A stretch of DNA of 64,000 bases, from positions 23,390 to 87,389 of the forward strand of contig CACNUA010000004.1 of assembly GCA_902623535.1 (NCBI GenBank), in the 5' to 3' direction. Both the position numbers and the translations under genes were made by a program. The notes beneath the pieces are model-generated. The model saw only the letters and a list, made by a program, of their open reading frames with translations. It made no database searches and had not been told where the DNA came from. This stretch comes from an uncultured SAR86 cluster bacterium (GTDB lineage Bacteria > Pseudomonadota > Gammaproteobacteria > Magnimaribacterales > D2472). Positions 41,561 through 51,882 of this stretch are shown here, piece after piece. Numbering within the stretch: position 1 is the first letter of the stretch; every line of letters starts with the position of its first letter.

Positions 41561-42333
41561 ATGATTCGATCATCAAAACCTTAAGTGTTGCATTCGCTGT
41601 ATGCTTGGTGTGCTCCCTATTTGTTTCATTTGCTGCGGTTAGCTTAAGAGATACTCAAAATCTTAATAAAATCAATGATCAAAGAGTTAAAGTCCTTCAA
41701 GCCGCAGGTATATATAATAAGGCTAATACCAATATTGAAGAACAATTTTCTGTGCTTGAAGCTATGTTTATAGACTTCTCTAATAATCAGGTTGTTTCAG
41801 CAATTGATGGGCTTGATCTTGATTCATATGATCCTGTTGAATACTCGAGGAAAGATGGATTCTTTACAGCTATTCCAAATGATGAAGATATTGCGATTGT
41901 TAAAAATAAAGAAAATTATGGAAAAATTTTTATTCTTCGTGACGAGAATAACTCAATAAATAAAGTTGTTCTTCCAATTAGGGGATATGGGCTTTGGGGT
42001 ACACTTTTTGGATATATATCATTAGCTGCAGATTTAAATACTGTTGAGGGCCTAGAATTTTATAGTCATAAAGAGACACCTGGTTTAGGTGGTGAGGTAG
42101 ATAATCCAAGATGGAAAAAGATTTGGATTGGTAAGAAGGTATATAACAACAATAAAAATGTATCACTTGAAGTTATCAAAGGTAGTGTGAATCCACAAGA
42201 TCAGTATATTGACTATAAAGTTGATGGTTTATCAGGAGCTACATTAACAAGCAGAGGTGTTACAAATATGCTTGCTTATTGGTTTGGCGAATCAGGATAC
42301 AAGCAGGTTTTGGAGAACTTAAAGAATGGCTAA
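41557..42333 (+). CDS. nqrC: Na+-NQR subunit C
   Basis: [39 protein letters not shown] flavinylation motif. Confidence 0.95.
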   Translation: MNDSIIKTLSVAFAVCLVCSLFVSFAAVSLRDTQNLNKINDQRVKVLQAAGIYNKANTNIEEQFSVLEAMFIDFSNNQVVSAIDGLDLDSYDPVEYSRKDGFFTAIPNDEDIAIVKNKENYGKIFILRDENNSINKVVLPIRGYGLWGTLFGYISLAADLNTVEGLEFYSHKETPGLGGEVDNPRWKKIWIGKKVYNNNKNVSLEVIKGSVNPQDQYIDYKVDGLSGATLTSRGVTNMLAYWFGESGYKQVLENLKNG

Positions 42334-43009
42334 TAAATATAAAGAAATTCTTTTAAAGCCTATCATTGCCGAAAATCCTATCACGCTTCAGATTTTAGGT
42401 ATTTGTTCAGCTCTTGCTGTAACTAGCAACCTTACGGTCACACTTATCATGTGTGTTGCCCTTACTAGCGTTGTTTCTTTGTCTAATTTATTTATATCTA
42501 TTATAAGAAATCATATCCCTTCGAGTGTCAGGATTATTGTGCAGATGACAATCATCGCATCCCTTGTGATTGTTGTTGATGAGTTGCTCAAGGCTTATGA
42601 CTATGAGACAAGTAAGAAACTATCAGTTTTTGTAGGTTTGATTATTACTAATTGTATTGTGATGGGTAGGGCTGAAGCTTTTGCTATGAAAGAGAAACCA
42701 TTTCCAAGTTTTATAGATGGACTAGGTAATGGCTTGGGATACAGCTTTATTTTGATCGTTGTTGCAGTTATAAGGGAACTATTTGGTGCCGGAACTTTAA
42801 TGGGAGTAGAAATCTTTCCTTTAGTCTCTAACGGTGGTTGGTATCCAGCAAATAATTTACTCTTATTGCCACCCAGTTCATTTATTATTATTGGCTTACT
42901 AATCTGGGTTATAAGAGTATTTAATAAAGAGCAGGTTGAAGAAAAAGATTTCAATCTATCAAAACATGATGTAGCACCTAATTACGAAAAGAGAGAAATA
43001 AATGTTTGA
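42326..43009 (+). CDS. nqrD: Na+-NQR subunit D
   Basis: [43 protein letters not shown]. Confidence 0.95.
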   Translation: MANKYKEILLKPIIAENPITLQILGICSALAVTSNLTVTLIMCVALTSVVSLSNLFISIIRNHIPSSVRIIVQMTIIASLVIVVDELLKAYDYETSKKLSVFVGLIITNCIVMGRAEAFAMKEKPFPSFIDGLGNGLGYSFILIVVAVIRELFGAGTLMGVEIFPLVSNGGWYPANNLLLLPPSSFIIIGLLIWVIRVFNKEQVEEKDFNLSKHDVAPNYEKREINV

Positions 43010-43613
43010 ACATTATCTCAATATATTCTTAACGACTGTCTTCATAGAGAATATAGCTTTGTCAGTATTTTTAGGCATGTGTACATTTATAGCTATTTCA
43101 AAAAAAATTGATGCTGCATTTGGTCTTGGTATAGCTGTTATTGTTGTTTGTCTTATTACGGTGCCTTTGAATAATTTTATATACAACAATGTTCTAAGAG
43201 AGGGCGCATTAGCATGGGCTGGATTACCTGAAGCAAATTTACAATTTGTTGGCTTAATTAGTTATATAGGTGTGATTGCAGCTGCTGTTCAAATTCTAGA
43301 AATGTTTTTGGATAAATTTGTACCCGCTTTGTATAATGCTTTAGGTGTTTTCCTTCCATTAATTACAGTTAATTGCGCTATTCTTGGTGCTTCACTTTTT
43401 ATGGTTGAAAAAGATCTTAAGTTTGGTGAAAGTGTTGTCTATGGCTTGGGTGCAGGCGTTGGTTGGGCAATGGCAATTGTAATTTTAGCTGGAATTAGAG
43501 AAAAGTTAAAATATGCTGATATTCCTGAGGGACTCCAGGGTCTAGGTATTACATTTATCATAGTCGGTTTAATGAGTTTCGGGTTTATGTCATTTGGGGG
43601 AATTTCGCTTTAG
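43002..43613 (+). CDS. nqrE: Na+-NQR subunit E
   Basis: [45 protein letters not shown]. Confidence 0.95.
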   Translation: MFEHYLNIFLTTVFIENIALSVFLGMCTFIAISKKIDAAFGLGIAVIVVCLITVPLNNFIYNNVLREGALAWAGLPEANLQFVGLISYIGVIAAAVQILEMFLDKFVPALYNALGVFLPLITVNCAILGASLFMVEKDLKFGESVVYGLGAGVGWAMAIVILAGIREKLKYADIPEGLQGLGITFIIVGLMSFGFMSFGGISL

Positions 43614-43622
43614 TGAGGTCTT

Positions 43623-44852
43623 ATGCAAATTGATTTAATTTTAGGTGTTGTTTCTTTTACAGGTGTTGTCCTATTGCTTGTTCTTGTAATTATTTTTGCA
43701 AGAAGCAGGCTGGTGAGCACGGGAAGTGTAAATATTGAAATAAATGATGATCCATCAAACACTATTAAGGTACCTGCCGGATCTAAACTTTTACAAACCT
43801 TGGCAGAGAACAAAATTTTTCTTTCTTCTGCTTGTGGAGGTGGAGGCACATGCAGTCAATGTAAGTGTTTAGTTATGGATGGCGGTGGGTCTATTTTACC
43901 AACTGAAGAATCTCACTTTACATCTAAAGAGCAAAATGAAGGTTGGAGACTTTCATGTCAAGTTGCTGTAAAGAATGACCTTAAAATTAAAATTCCAGAT
44001 GAAGTATTTGGAGTTAAAGAATGGGAATGTGAAGTTGTTTCAAATGATAATGTTGCTACATTTATAAAAGAATTGATCTTAAAATTACCTGAAGGTGAGG
44101 AAGTCAATTTTAAGGCTGGCGGTTACGTTCAACTTGAAGCACCAGCATACAAAGACCTCTCATACAAAGCTTTTGATGTAGATAATGAATATCACTCTGA
44201 TTGGGACAAGTTTAAAATCTGGGATAATATTGCAAACAATGATGAGCCTATTATTAGAGCTTATTCAATGGCAAATTATCCTGAAGAAAAGGGTGTCTTA
44301 AAGTTCAATATCAGAATAGCATCTCCGCCACCGGGTAGCGATGTACCTCCCGGCCTTATGTCATCTTGGGTCTTCAATTTAAGGGCTGGTGACAAAGTTA
44401 GAGTTTTTGGACCGTTTGGTGAATTTTTTGCGCGTAAAACTGATGCTGAAATGGTCTTTGTTGGAGGTGGTGCAGGTATGGCGCCAATGCGTGCACATAT
44501 TTTTGATCAACTATTAAGAATTAATACTAATCGTAAAATTACATTTTGGTATGGCGCTAGAAGCCTTAGAGAGATGTTTTATGTAGATGAGTTCGATAAG
44601 CTACAAGAGGATAATGAGAATTTTAATTGGCACGTGGCGTTATCTGATCCATTACCTGAAGACGATTGGTCTGGCGAAACAGGCTTCATACATCAAGTAC
44701 TTCTTGATAATTATTTAAAATCTCATCCGGCTCCGGAAGACTGTGAATATTATCTTTGTGGACCCCCAATGATGAATAAAGCTGTAATAGATATGCTTAT
44801 TAATTTAGGTGTTGAGCCTGAAAATATTATGCTTGATGATTTTGGTGGTTAA
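43623..44852 (+). CDS. nqrF: Na+-NQR subunit F
   Basis: 2Fe-2[29 protein letters not shown] motif, [29 protein letters not shown]. Confidence 0.96.
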   Translation: MQIDLILGVVSFTGVVLLLVLVIIFARSRLVSTGSVNIEINDDPSNTIKVPAGSKLLQTLAENKIFLSSACGGGGTCSQCKCLVMDGGGSILPTEESHFTSKEQNEGWRLSCQVAVKNDLKIKIPDEVFGVKEWECEVVSNDNVATFIKELILKLPEGEEVNFKAGGYVQLEAPAYKDLSYKAFDVDNEYHSDWDKFKIWDNIANNDEPIIRAYSMANYPEEKGVLKFNIRIASPPPGSDVPPGLMSSWVFNLRAGDKVRVFGPFGEFFARKTDAEMVFVGGGAGMAPMRAHIFDQLLRINTNRKITFWYGARSLREMFYVDEFDKLQEDNENFNWHVALSDPLPEDDWSGETGFIHQVLLDNYLKSHPAPEDCEYYLCGPPMMNKAVIDMLINLGVEPENIMLDDFGG

Positions 44853-44857
44853 ATTAT

Positions 44858-45829
44858 TTGAATAGAAGTCATTTATCCAAGCTAGTTGCTTTTATTGTTG
44901 GCTGTCTCTGTATATATGCAGCATATCAGTACAATCAAAGTTCTCTTTATCAAGTCTCAGGTTCAATATATGGAACCAGTTATAACATCACCTCGTCAAA
45001 ATATATTAATGACCAATTAAATCTTCAAATCAAGAATGAACTCAGTCGAATTGATTTAATTGCATCAAATTATAAGAAGGCCTCAGAGCTTAGCGCTTTG
45101 AATGAACACATTCTTAGTGATCCGTTCACTCTGTCAACTGATTTAAAAATTATCATAAATAAAGCAATTGAAATTAATCAACTTTCACCGAAGTATGACA
45201 TAACAATTGGTAATAAGATTAATCAACTCGGATTTGGGCCCGCGACTAATGTTTTAAAAAATACTCGTACGGAGTATAAACCAATGCAAACTAAGTTTTC
45301 ATTGTCGGGAAATCAACTTATAAAGAATGAGAGTTTTTTGTTTGATCTATCCTCAATTGCTAAAGGGTATGCAGTGGATCAAATTTCAAAAATTTTAGAT
45401 AAAAACAATCATAACAATTATCTAATTGACATAGGTGGTGAGCTAATTGCTAGAGGTTCGAAACTTGGTAATTCGTGGGTCGTCGGTGTTCAAAACCCAT
45501 CATCACTGATTAACAACGCAATTTTTACCATTGAGCATAATGACGAGTCTCATTTATCAGTTGCTACCTCAGGAGAATACAGAAATTATTATATTAGTAA
45601 TGATGAAGTTATATCACACACTATCGACCCAGTTAGCGGACAATCAGTTCAAAGTGAATCTTTAAGTGTAACTGTCAAAGGTAATATATCCTGCATGGAA
45701 GCAGATGCCTTTGCTACTCTTTTTAATTTACTTGAACCTCATGATGGTATCGCTCTAGCTAATTCTATGGATCTAGCAATTATCTATCTCATGAATGATG
45801 GAACAAGATTAAACTCAAAAAAATGGTAA
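44858..45829 (+). CDS. apbE: FAD:protein FMN transferase ApbE
   Basis: FDLSSIAKGYAVDQIS, YLIDIGGELIARGSK, SHTIDPVSGQSVQ; downstream of nqrF. Confidence 0.92.
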   Translation: MNRSHLSKLVAFIVGCLCIYAAYQYNQSSLYQVSGSIYGTSYNITSSKYINDQLNLQIKNELSRIDLIASNYKKASELSALNEHILSDPFTLSTDLKIIINKAIEINQLSPKYDITIGNKINQLGFGPATNVLKNTRTEYKPMQTKFSLSGNQLIKNESFLFDLSSIAKGYAVDQISKILDKNNHNNYLIDIGGELIARGSKLGNSWVVGVQNPSSLINNAIFTIEHNDESHLSVATSGEYRNYYISNDEVISHTIDPVSGQSVQSESLSVTVKGNISCMEADAFATLFNLLEPHDGIALANSMDLAIIYLMNDGTRLNSKKW

Positions 45830-45838
45830 AATTTTGCA

Positions 45839-46030
45839 ATGTTTGAATTTATAGCAGGTTTTTTAGTTGTTGCAGCTTCTTTTTCGATGATAGCAACTGG
45901 CCTTATTTTAAAAAATAAACCTGTCGTAGGTAGTTGTGGTGGATTAGCAAATATAGAGGAGGGTGCGCCCTGTGAAATTTGTGGACGCACCGCCACGGGG
46001 GATTGTATAACTCCTAAAACTGATTCATAG
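45839..46030 (+). CDS. nqrM: Na+-NQR maturation protein NqrM
   Basis: VVGSCGGLANIEEGAPCEICGR Cys-rich motif, one TM, downstream of nqrF-apbE. Confidence 0.88.
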   Translation: MFEFIAGFLVVAASFSMIATGLILKNKPVVGSCGGLANIEEGAPCEICGRTATGDCITPKTDS

Positions 46031-47624
46031 TATTAGCCTCACCAGATGCTTTAAGTGCATTTTCACCTGAGAAGTATTCTTTATGAGTGTCGCCAACCGT
46101 TGATCCTGCAAGATCTTGATGTTTTACTGATGACATTTCTCTTCTAATCTCCTTCCTTTGAATACCTTGCACATACGCAAGCATTCCAAGGTCACCGAAA
46201 TATCCTTCAGAAAGCATATCAGTACCTAAAGCAGCTTCATGATATGTAGGGAGTGTAATTAGGTGATGGAAAATACCCGCCTCACGCGAACCATCAGCTT
46301 GAAATTTAGATATAAGCTCATCAGCTTTTTTGCCTAAATCTGTATCATCATATTTTTCATCCATTAAACCCTTGGGATCATCCTTTGAATTTGGATAGGC
46401 GGAAATGTCAGCACCATTTGCCTCCATTTCCTCATAAACTTGTTGTCTAAAAGCAAGTGTCCAGTTAAAAGATGGAGAATTGTTATAAACTAATTTTGCA
46501 TTTGGAATAGTTTTCTTAATTTCATTTACCATAGAAGCAATCTGTTCTACATTAGGTTTCTCAGTTTCAATCCACAAAAGATCAGCTCCATTTTGTAAGC
46601 TGGTAACACAATCAAGGACAACCCGATCAAATCCAGTATTCTTTTTAAATCTGTATAAACCATTTGGAAGGCGAATTGGACGTACTAACTTGCCACCTTG
46701 ATGAATGGTTATATCGTTTTCATCTAGATCATTTACATCATTAACGGGCTCTGTTTCTAAGAAATCATTATATTTGCTAGCCAAATCTCCATCAGTTTTT
46801 GAAACCGGTACCTTTTGTGTTAAACCAGCACCTAATGAATCAGTTCGAGCAACTATAATTCCATTATCAACACCCAACTCCAAGAATGCATATCTAACAG
46901 CATTAATTTTTGCTAGGAAATCTTCATGAGGAACGGTCACTTTGCCATCTTGATGACCACACTGTTTTTCATCAGAAACTTGATTTTCAATTTGAATTGC
47001 GCAGGCACCGGCCTCGATCATTTTTCGAGCAAGCAAATAAGTTGCTTCTTCGTTACCAAATCCAGCATCAATATCAGCAATAATTGGAACAACATGAGTT
47101 TCAAAATTATCAATTCGAGACATAACATCAGAGGTATCTTTACCAGATGATTTAAGGTCATCTAATTCATTGAAAAGATGTTGAAGTTGAATAGAATCAG
47201 CTCGCTTCAGAAATGTATAGATCTCTTTGATTAAAGCAGGAACAGCAGTTTTTTCGTGCATGCTTTGATCAGGAAGAGGGCCAAATTGTGACCTGAGTGC
47301 TGCAACCATCCAACCACTAAGATATACATATGTCTTATCAGTTGTATTTTGTGTTCTCTTAACACCCATCATCATTTGTTGTGCAACAAACCCATGCCAG
47401 CAACCTAAAGATTGAGTGTAAACAGATGAATCTTTATCATAATCTGCCATATCCTTACGCATGATATCTGCAGTGTATCTGGCTATATCTAATCCAGTTT
47501 TAAACTTGTTTTGCAGGGACATTCTTGCAACAAAGCCTGGATTTATAGATTGCCAATTAGAATTCTTAAAACCATCAAGATTTTTTATTCTTTCTATTTC
47601 ATCAAGAAATTTAACATTGGACAT
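46014..47624 (-). CDS. aceA: Isocitrate lyase, long Pseudomonas/Acinetobacter-like form
   Basis: IENQVSDEKQCGHQDGKVTVPHEDF active-site region; 536-545 aa; likely start MSNVKFLDEIE at 47624. Confidence 0.93.
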   Translation of the reverse strand: MSNVKFLDEIERIKNLDGFKNSNWQSINPGFVARMSLQNKFKTGLDIARYTADIMRKDMADYDKDSSVYTQSLGCWHGFVAQQMMMGVKRTQNTTDKTYVYLSGWMVAALRSQFGPLPDQSMHEKTAVPALIKEIYTFLKRADSIQLQHLFNELDDLKSSGKDTSDVMSRIDNFETHVVPIIADIDAGFGNEEATYLLARKMIEAGACAIQIENQVSDEKQCGHQDGKVTVPHEDFLAKINAVRYAFLELGVDNGIIVARTDSLGAGLTQKVPVSKTDGDLASKYNDFLETEPVNDVNDLDENDITIHQGGKLVRPIRLPNGLYRFKKNTGFDRVVLDCVTSLQNGADLLWIETEKPNVEQIASMVNEIKKTIPNAKLVYNNSPSFNWTLAFRQQVYEEMEANGADISAYPNSKDDPKGLMDEKYDDTDLGKKADELISKFQADGSREAGIFHHLITLPTYHEAALGTDMLSEGYFGDLGMLAYVQGIQRKEIRREMSSVKHQDLAGSTVGDTHKEYFSGENALKASGEANTMNQF

Positions 47625-47752
47625 AATTTGCTCCGGAATTATGTAGTGCATTAAAATAAAATGCTTAAATTATGTCAATAAATAATAAAAATAACGTTTT
47701 TATAGGAGAAAATTACATATAAATTGGTAGTTTTACTACTTAATTAAGATAT

Positions 47753-49099
47753 TTATATTGATTTACTTAACCCAATATACGTAGCAGGAGTCAATTTAAG
47801 AAGTTTATTTTTAGACTTTGTTGATATACCCAAAGAATTAATGAGTGATTTATAGGAATTTTCAGTGAGCAATTCACCACGTGTGAGATCTTTAATGATT
47901 TCATATGCATCATCATATCCCTCAAGCTTCATTACAGTTTGAATAGCTTCTCCAAGAACCTGCCAATTATCATTTAACTCTTTTAAAGATTGCTCCTTAT
48001 TAACTTCAAGCTTAGAAAAACCTTTAATTAGAGATTGGATTGCTAGATAACTATGCCCAAATGGCACCCCAATATTCCTTAAAACAGTAGAATCACTTAA
48101 ATCTCTTTGTAATCTTGATTTAGTAAGTTTGTCACCGAAGAATGTAAATAGCGCATTACTTAACTCGAGATTTCCCTCTGAGTTTTCAAAATCAATTGGA
48201 TTAACTTTATGTGGCATAGTTGATGATCCAACTTCACCTTTTATTACTTTCAATCTAAAAAGATCATTAGAGATATACATCCAAATATCCCTGTTCATAT
48301 CAATAAGAACATTATTGATACGTACAATCGAATGAGAAAGCTCAGCAATACAATCATGGGGTTCAATCTGGGTGGTCAAAGTATTAAGCGGCGTTTTTAT
48401 AAATTTAAAAAATCCATTTATAAAGTTAATACAATTTTTCTTTTCATTAATCAGAACAAGTGTATGAAAATTTCCAGTGGCGCCACCCCATTTACCTTTT
48501 ACCTTTATTGACTTTAGATTCTTTATTTCTTTATCTAGTCTGCTTAAAAAAACATTTATCTCTTTGCCAAAAGTAGATGGCGATGCTGCTTGACCATGAG
48601 TTCTAGATAAAAATGGTGAAGCTTTCCAAGCAGAAGTCTTTGATTTGAGTATCTTTTTAAGCTCAAAGATCTTCTCTAAATATTCATCTTTAGCGTTGTT
48701 AATAATTTGTGCATAGGAAGTAGAATTAATGTCTTCACTGGTTAAACCAAAATGTATATATTTCTTAAAGTTTTTAAGGGAAGGGTGCTTGTTAAGCTTT
48801 TCTCTAATTAAATATTCAATAGCTTTTACGTCATGATTCGTTTTCTTCTCAATAGTTTTGGCTCTTTTTGCATCTAGGTTTGTAAAATCGTTAACTAGTT
48901 TAAGAAGTTTTTTTTCATTAGCTTGTGAAAGCTTTCCAAAATGATTTGGTAATTTTTTTGTAATGTAGATTAGCCACATCAGCTCAATTTCATATCTAGT
49001 CTTATTGAGATAAGACTCTGAAAAAAATTTAGCTATGGGTTTAATTTTAGCTGCGTACCTTGAATCAAGTGGTGAAATTGAAGAGTCAAGTTTGCTCAT
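47753..49099 (-). CDS. purB: Adenylosuccinate lyase
   Basis: SPLDSRYAAKIKPI, HFGLTSEDINSTSYA, GSSTMPHKVNPIDFENSEGN. Confidence 0.95.
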   Translation of the reverse strand: MSKLDSSISPLDSRYAAKIKPIAKFFSESYLNKTRYEIELMWLIYITKKLPNHFGKLSQANEKKLLKLVNDFTNLDAKRAKTIEKKTNHDVKAIEYLIREKLNKHPSLKNFKKYIHFGLTSEDINSTSYAQIINNAKDEYLEKIFELKKILKSKTSAWKASPFLSRTHGQAASPSTFGKEINVFLSRLDKEIKNLKSIKVKGKWGGATGNFHTLVLINEKKNCINFINGFFKFIKTPLNTLTTQIEPHDCIAELSHSIVRINNVLIDMNRDIWMYISNDLFRLKVIKGEVGSSTMPHKVNPIDFENSEGNLELSNALFTFFGDKLTKSRLQRDLSDSTVLRNIGVPFGHSYLAIQSLIKGFSKLEVNKEQSLKELNDNWQVLGEAIQTVMKLEGYDDAYEIIKDLTRGELLTENSYKSLINSLGISTKSKNKLLKLTPATYIGLSKSI

Positions 49100-49112
49100 A
49101 AACTTTTGAATA

Positions 49113-50192
49113 CTAATTTATCTGATCAGCTATGATACCACCACCGAGACAAATATTGTCTAAGTAAAAAACTGCGGATTGTCCAGGTGTTATTGCTCTT
49201 ATTTCCTCATCAAATCTGACTACAAGCTCATTTACATCTAATATGCATTTAACAGCTTTGTGACGATGCCGAACCTGAACCTCGCACTCCAACTGACCAC
49301 TGAACTCATCTGTTATCCAATGCAATCTTTCTAAAGTTAAACCTTTGCTAAATAGAAGAGGGTTATCCTCACCCTGGCATACGTACAAGGAATTATTCTT
49401 TTGATCTTTTTTAAAGACATACCAGGGCAAATCTGGCATATCTTTAACACCTCCGACTCTTAGTCCCTGTCTTTGACCAATAGTATACAAAAGTGAACCA
49501 TGATGCTCACCGATAATATTATTTGAATCATCCATGATTGGACCTGGTTCAAAATCAATAAATCTATTTAAAAAATCCTTCATATTACGCTCACCAACAA
49601 AACATATGCCAACAGAATCTTTTTTATCCATATTTGGTAACTGAATGGATTTTGCAATTTCTCTTACTTCTGATTTAGTTAAATTTGCCAATGGAAATAA
49701 ACATTGCTTGAATTCATTTGAGCTGACCTCATGCAAAAAGTAAGTTTGATCTTTATTTAAATCAATAGATCTACTCAAATATGCTTTTTCGTCTTTAAAA
49801 ATTAAATCTGCATAGTGACCGGTTGCCATAAAGTTTGCTCCAATTTTCTTTGCATATTCTAGAAATGACTTAAACTTTATTTCACGATTACATAAGATAT
49901 CAGGATTAGGTGTCCTCCCTTTTTTATGTTCATCTAAAAAATCATTAAAAACTCTATCCCAGTAATCATCACTGAAATTTGCTCGATGAAGTTTTATATC
50001 TAAAAGATCACATACTTGTGAAGCATCATCAAAGTCAATTTCAGATGTACAAACTTCACCTGGCTCTGATTGCCAATTTTGCATAAATAAACCAACAACC
50101 TCATAACCTTTCTGTTGTAATAAGTAAGCCGCAACTGATGAATCAACACCACCTGATATACCAACTACAACTGTTTCTTTACTTTTAATCAT
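49113..50192 (-). CDS. mnmA: tRNA-specific 2-thiouridylase MnmA
   Basis: VVVGISGGVDSSVAAYLLQQKGYEVVGLFMQNW, LNKDQTYFLHEV, DSVGICFVGER, TIGQRQGL. Confidence 0.96.
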   Translation of the reverse strand: MIKSKETVVVGISGGVDSSVAAYLLQQKGYEVVGLFMQNWQSEPGEVCTSEIDFDDASQVCDLLDIKLHRANFSDDYWDRVFNDFLDEHKKGRTPNPDILCNREIKFKSFLEYAKKIGANFMATGHYADLIFKDEKAYLSRSIDLNKDQTYFLHEVSSNEFKQCLFPLANLTKSEVREIAKSIQLPNMDKKDSVGICFVGERNMKDFLNRFIDFEPGPIMDDSNNIIGEHHGSLLYTIGQRQGLRVGGVKDMPDLPWYVFKKDQKNNSLYVCQGEDNPLLFSKGLTLERLHWITDEFSGQLECEVQVRHRHKAVKCILDVNELVVRFDEEIRAITPGQSAVFYLDNICLGGGIIADQIN

Positions 50193-50293
50193 TTCAATAA
50201 TTTAAGGCTATTAAAAGCTAATTATAGAGCTTATTTGGAGTATAATTTGCCAGCTTAAATTAATAAATATTTCTTTAAATAATCGGGGTAGCA

Positions 50294-51550
50294 ATGGCTT
50301 ATCAAAATATAAAAATTCCTGAAACTGGATCAAAAATTACATTAAATGACGATGGATCTTTAAATGTTCCAAATGATCCAATTATTCCTTATATAGAGGG
50401 TGATGGTATTGGCATAGATATTACTCCTGCAATGCTAAATGTTGTTGACTCTGCAGTTGCGAAATCATATGGAGAAGAGAAAAAAATATCATGGATGGAG
50501 GTATATTGTGGAGAAAAATCTACGGAAGTTTATGGTGATGATGTTTGGCTCCCTGATGAAACAATTGAAGCCCTTAGAGAATACGTTGTAAGTATTAAGG
50601 GGCCATTAACGACTCCAGTTGGAGGTGGTATTAGGTCACTAAATGTCTCACTTAGGCAGATCCTTGATTTATATGTTTGCTTAAGACCAATAAGATACTT
50701 CTCAGGTGTACCTAGCCCAGTTAAGAATCCATCATATGTTGATATGGTAATTTTTAGAGAAAACTCTGAAGATATCTATGCCGGAGTTGAGTTTGAGGGA
50801 GGGTCGGATGAATCAAATAGATTGGTTGCGGTTCTTCAAGAACAGTTTGATGTAAATAAAATTAGATTTACAGAGGATGTTGGCTTGGGTGTTAAACCAA
50901 TATCTAAAAATGGAACTGAACGCCTCGTTAAGCAAGCTATTGATTATGCAATTAAAAATGATAGAGATTCTGTAACTCTAGTTCATAAAGGTAATATTAT
51001 GAAATTTACTGAAGGAGCTTTTAGGGATTGGGGTTATGAATTGAGTGTTAGTAATTATGCTGGGGAACCTCTTGATGGTGGTCCATGGCATGTAATTAAG
51101 AATCCAACTAATGGTAAAAATATAATCATTAAAGATGTGATCTGTGATGCATTTTTACAACAGATTTTAACTAGGCCGAAAGAGTACGATGTAATCGCAA
51201 CTATGAATCTTAATGGAGATTATATTTCTGATGCTCTTGCAGCATGTGTTGGAGGTATAGGAATAGCTCCTGGCGCAAATATTGGTGATGATGCTGCTTT
51301 ATTTGAAGCTACTCACGGAACTGCCCCAAAATATGCTGGTCAAGATAAAGTGAATCCAGGATCATTGATTTTGTCAGCTGAAATGATGCTTAGACATCTC
51401 GGTTGGGTAGAGGCAGCTGATCTTATTATTGAGTCAATGGAAAAAGCTATAGAAGCTAAGATGGTTACATATGACTTTGAAAGACTCATGGAGAATGCCA
51501 ATTTAGTTTCTTGCTCAGGTTTCGCTGACGAAATGATTAAACGAATGTGA
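50294..51550 (+). CDS. icd: Isocitrate dehydrogenase, NADP-type
   Basis: [66 protein letters not shown]. Confidence 0.96.
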   Translation: MAYQNIKIPETGSKITLNDDGSLNVPNDPIIPYIEGDGIGIDITPAMLNVVDSAVAKSYGEEKKISWMEVYCGEKSTEVYGDDVWLPDETIEALREYVVSIKGPLTTPVGGGIRSLNVSLRQILDLYVCLRPIRYFSGVPSPVKNPSYVDMVIFRENSEDIYAGVEFEGGSDESNRLVAVLQEQFDVNKIRFTEDVGLGVKPISKNGTERLVKQAIDYAIKNDRDSVTLVHKGNIMKFTEGAFRDWGYELSVSNYAGEPLDGGPWHVIKNPTNGKNIIIKDVICDAFLQQILTRPKEYDVIATMNLNGDYISDALAACVGGIGIAPGANIGDDAALFEATHGTAPKYAGQDKVNPGSLILSAEMMLRHLGWVEAADLIIESMEKAIEAKMVTYDFERLMENANLVSCSGFADEMIKRM

Positions 51551-51882
51551 TTATTTCGAGCAATGAAAATGAAACTGATGCAGGCTTGGGTGTCATAACT
51601 CTTGAGAATGAGCCCCAGTTAAAAGAACCGCCTTTATTTCAAGTTGTTTTATTAAATGATGATTTTACGCCCATGGAATTTGTTGTTTATGCTATCCAAA
51701 AAGTTTTTGGTTATGAACACGAAAGAGCAACGCAGATAATGCTATCAGTTCATACTAAAGGGAAGGGAGTATGTGGTATATTTCCTAAAGAGATTGCTGA
51801 GATGAAATGTGCCGAAATGAATAATCTAGCACAAATCAATGAGCATCCACTACTAACTGAAATTGAACCCATGACAGATTAA
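51547..51882 (+). CDS. clpS: ATP-dependent Clp protease adaptor ClpS
   Basis: [40 protein letters not shown]. Confidence 0.95.
   Translation: MIISSNENETDAGLGVITLENEPQLKEPPLFQVVLLNDDFTPMEFVVYAIQKVFGYEHERATQIMLSVHTKGKGVCGIFPKEIAEMKCAEMNNLAQINEHPLLTEIEPMTD

Noticed and set aside
42601-42954. 117-aa antisense ORF within nqrD, and 41047-41373 within nqrB
   Set aside because: Shadow ORFs over highly conserved nqr genes.
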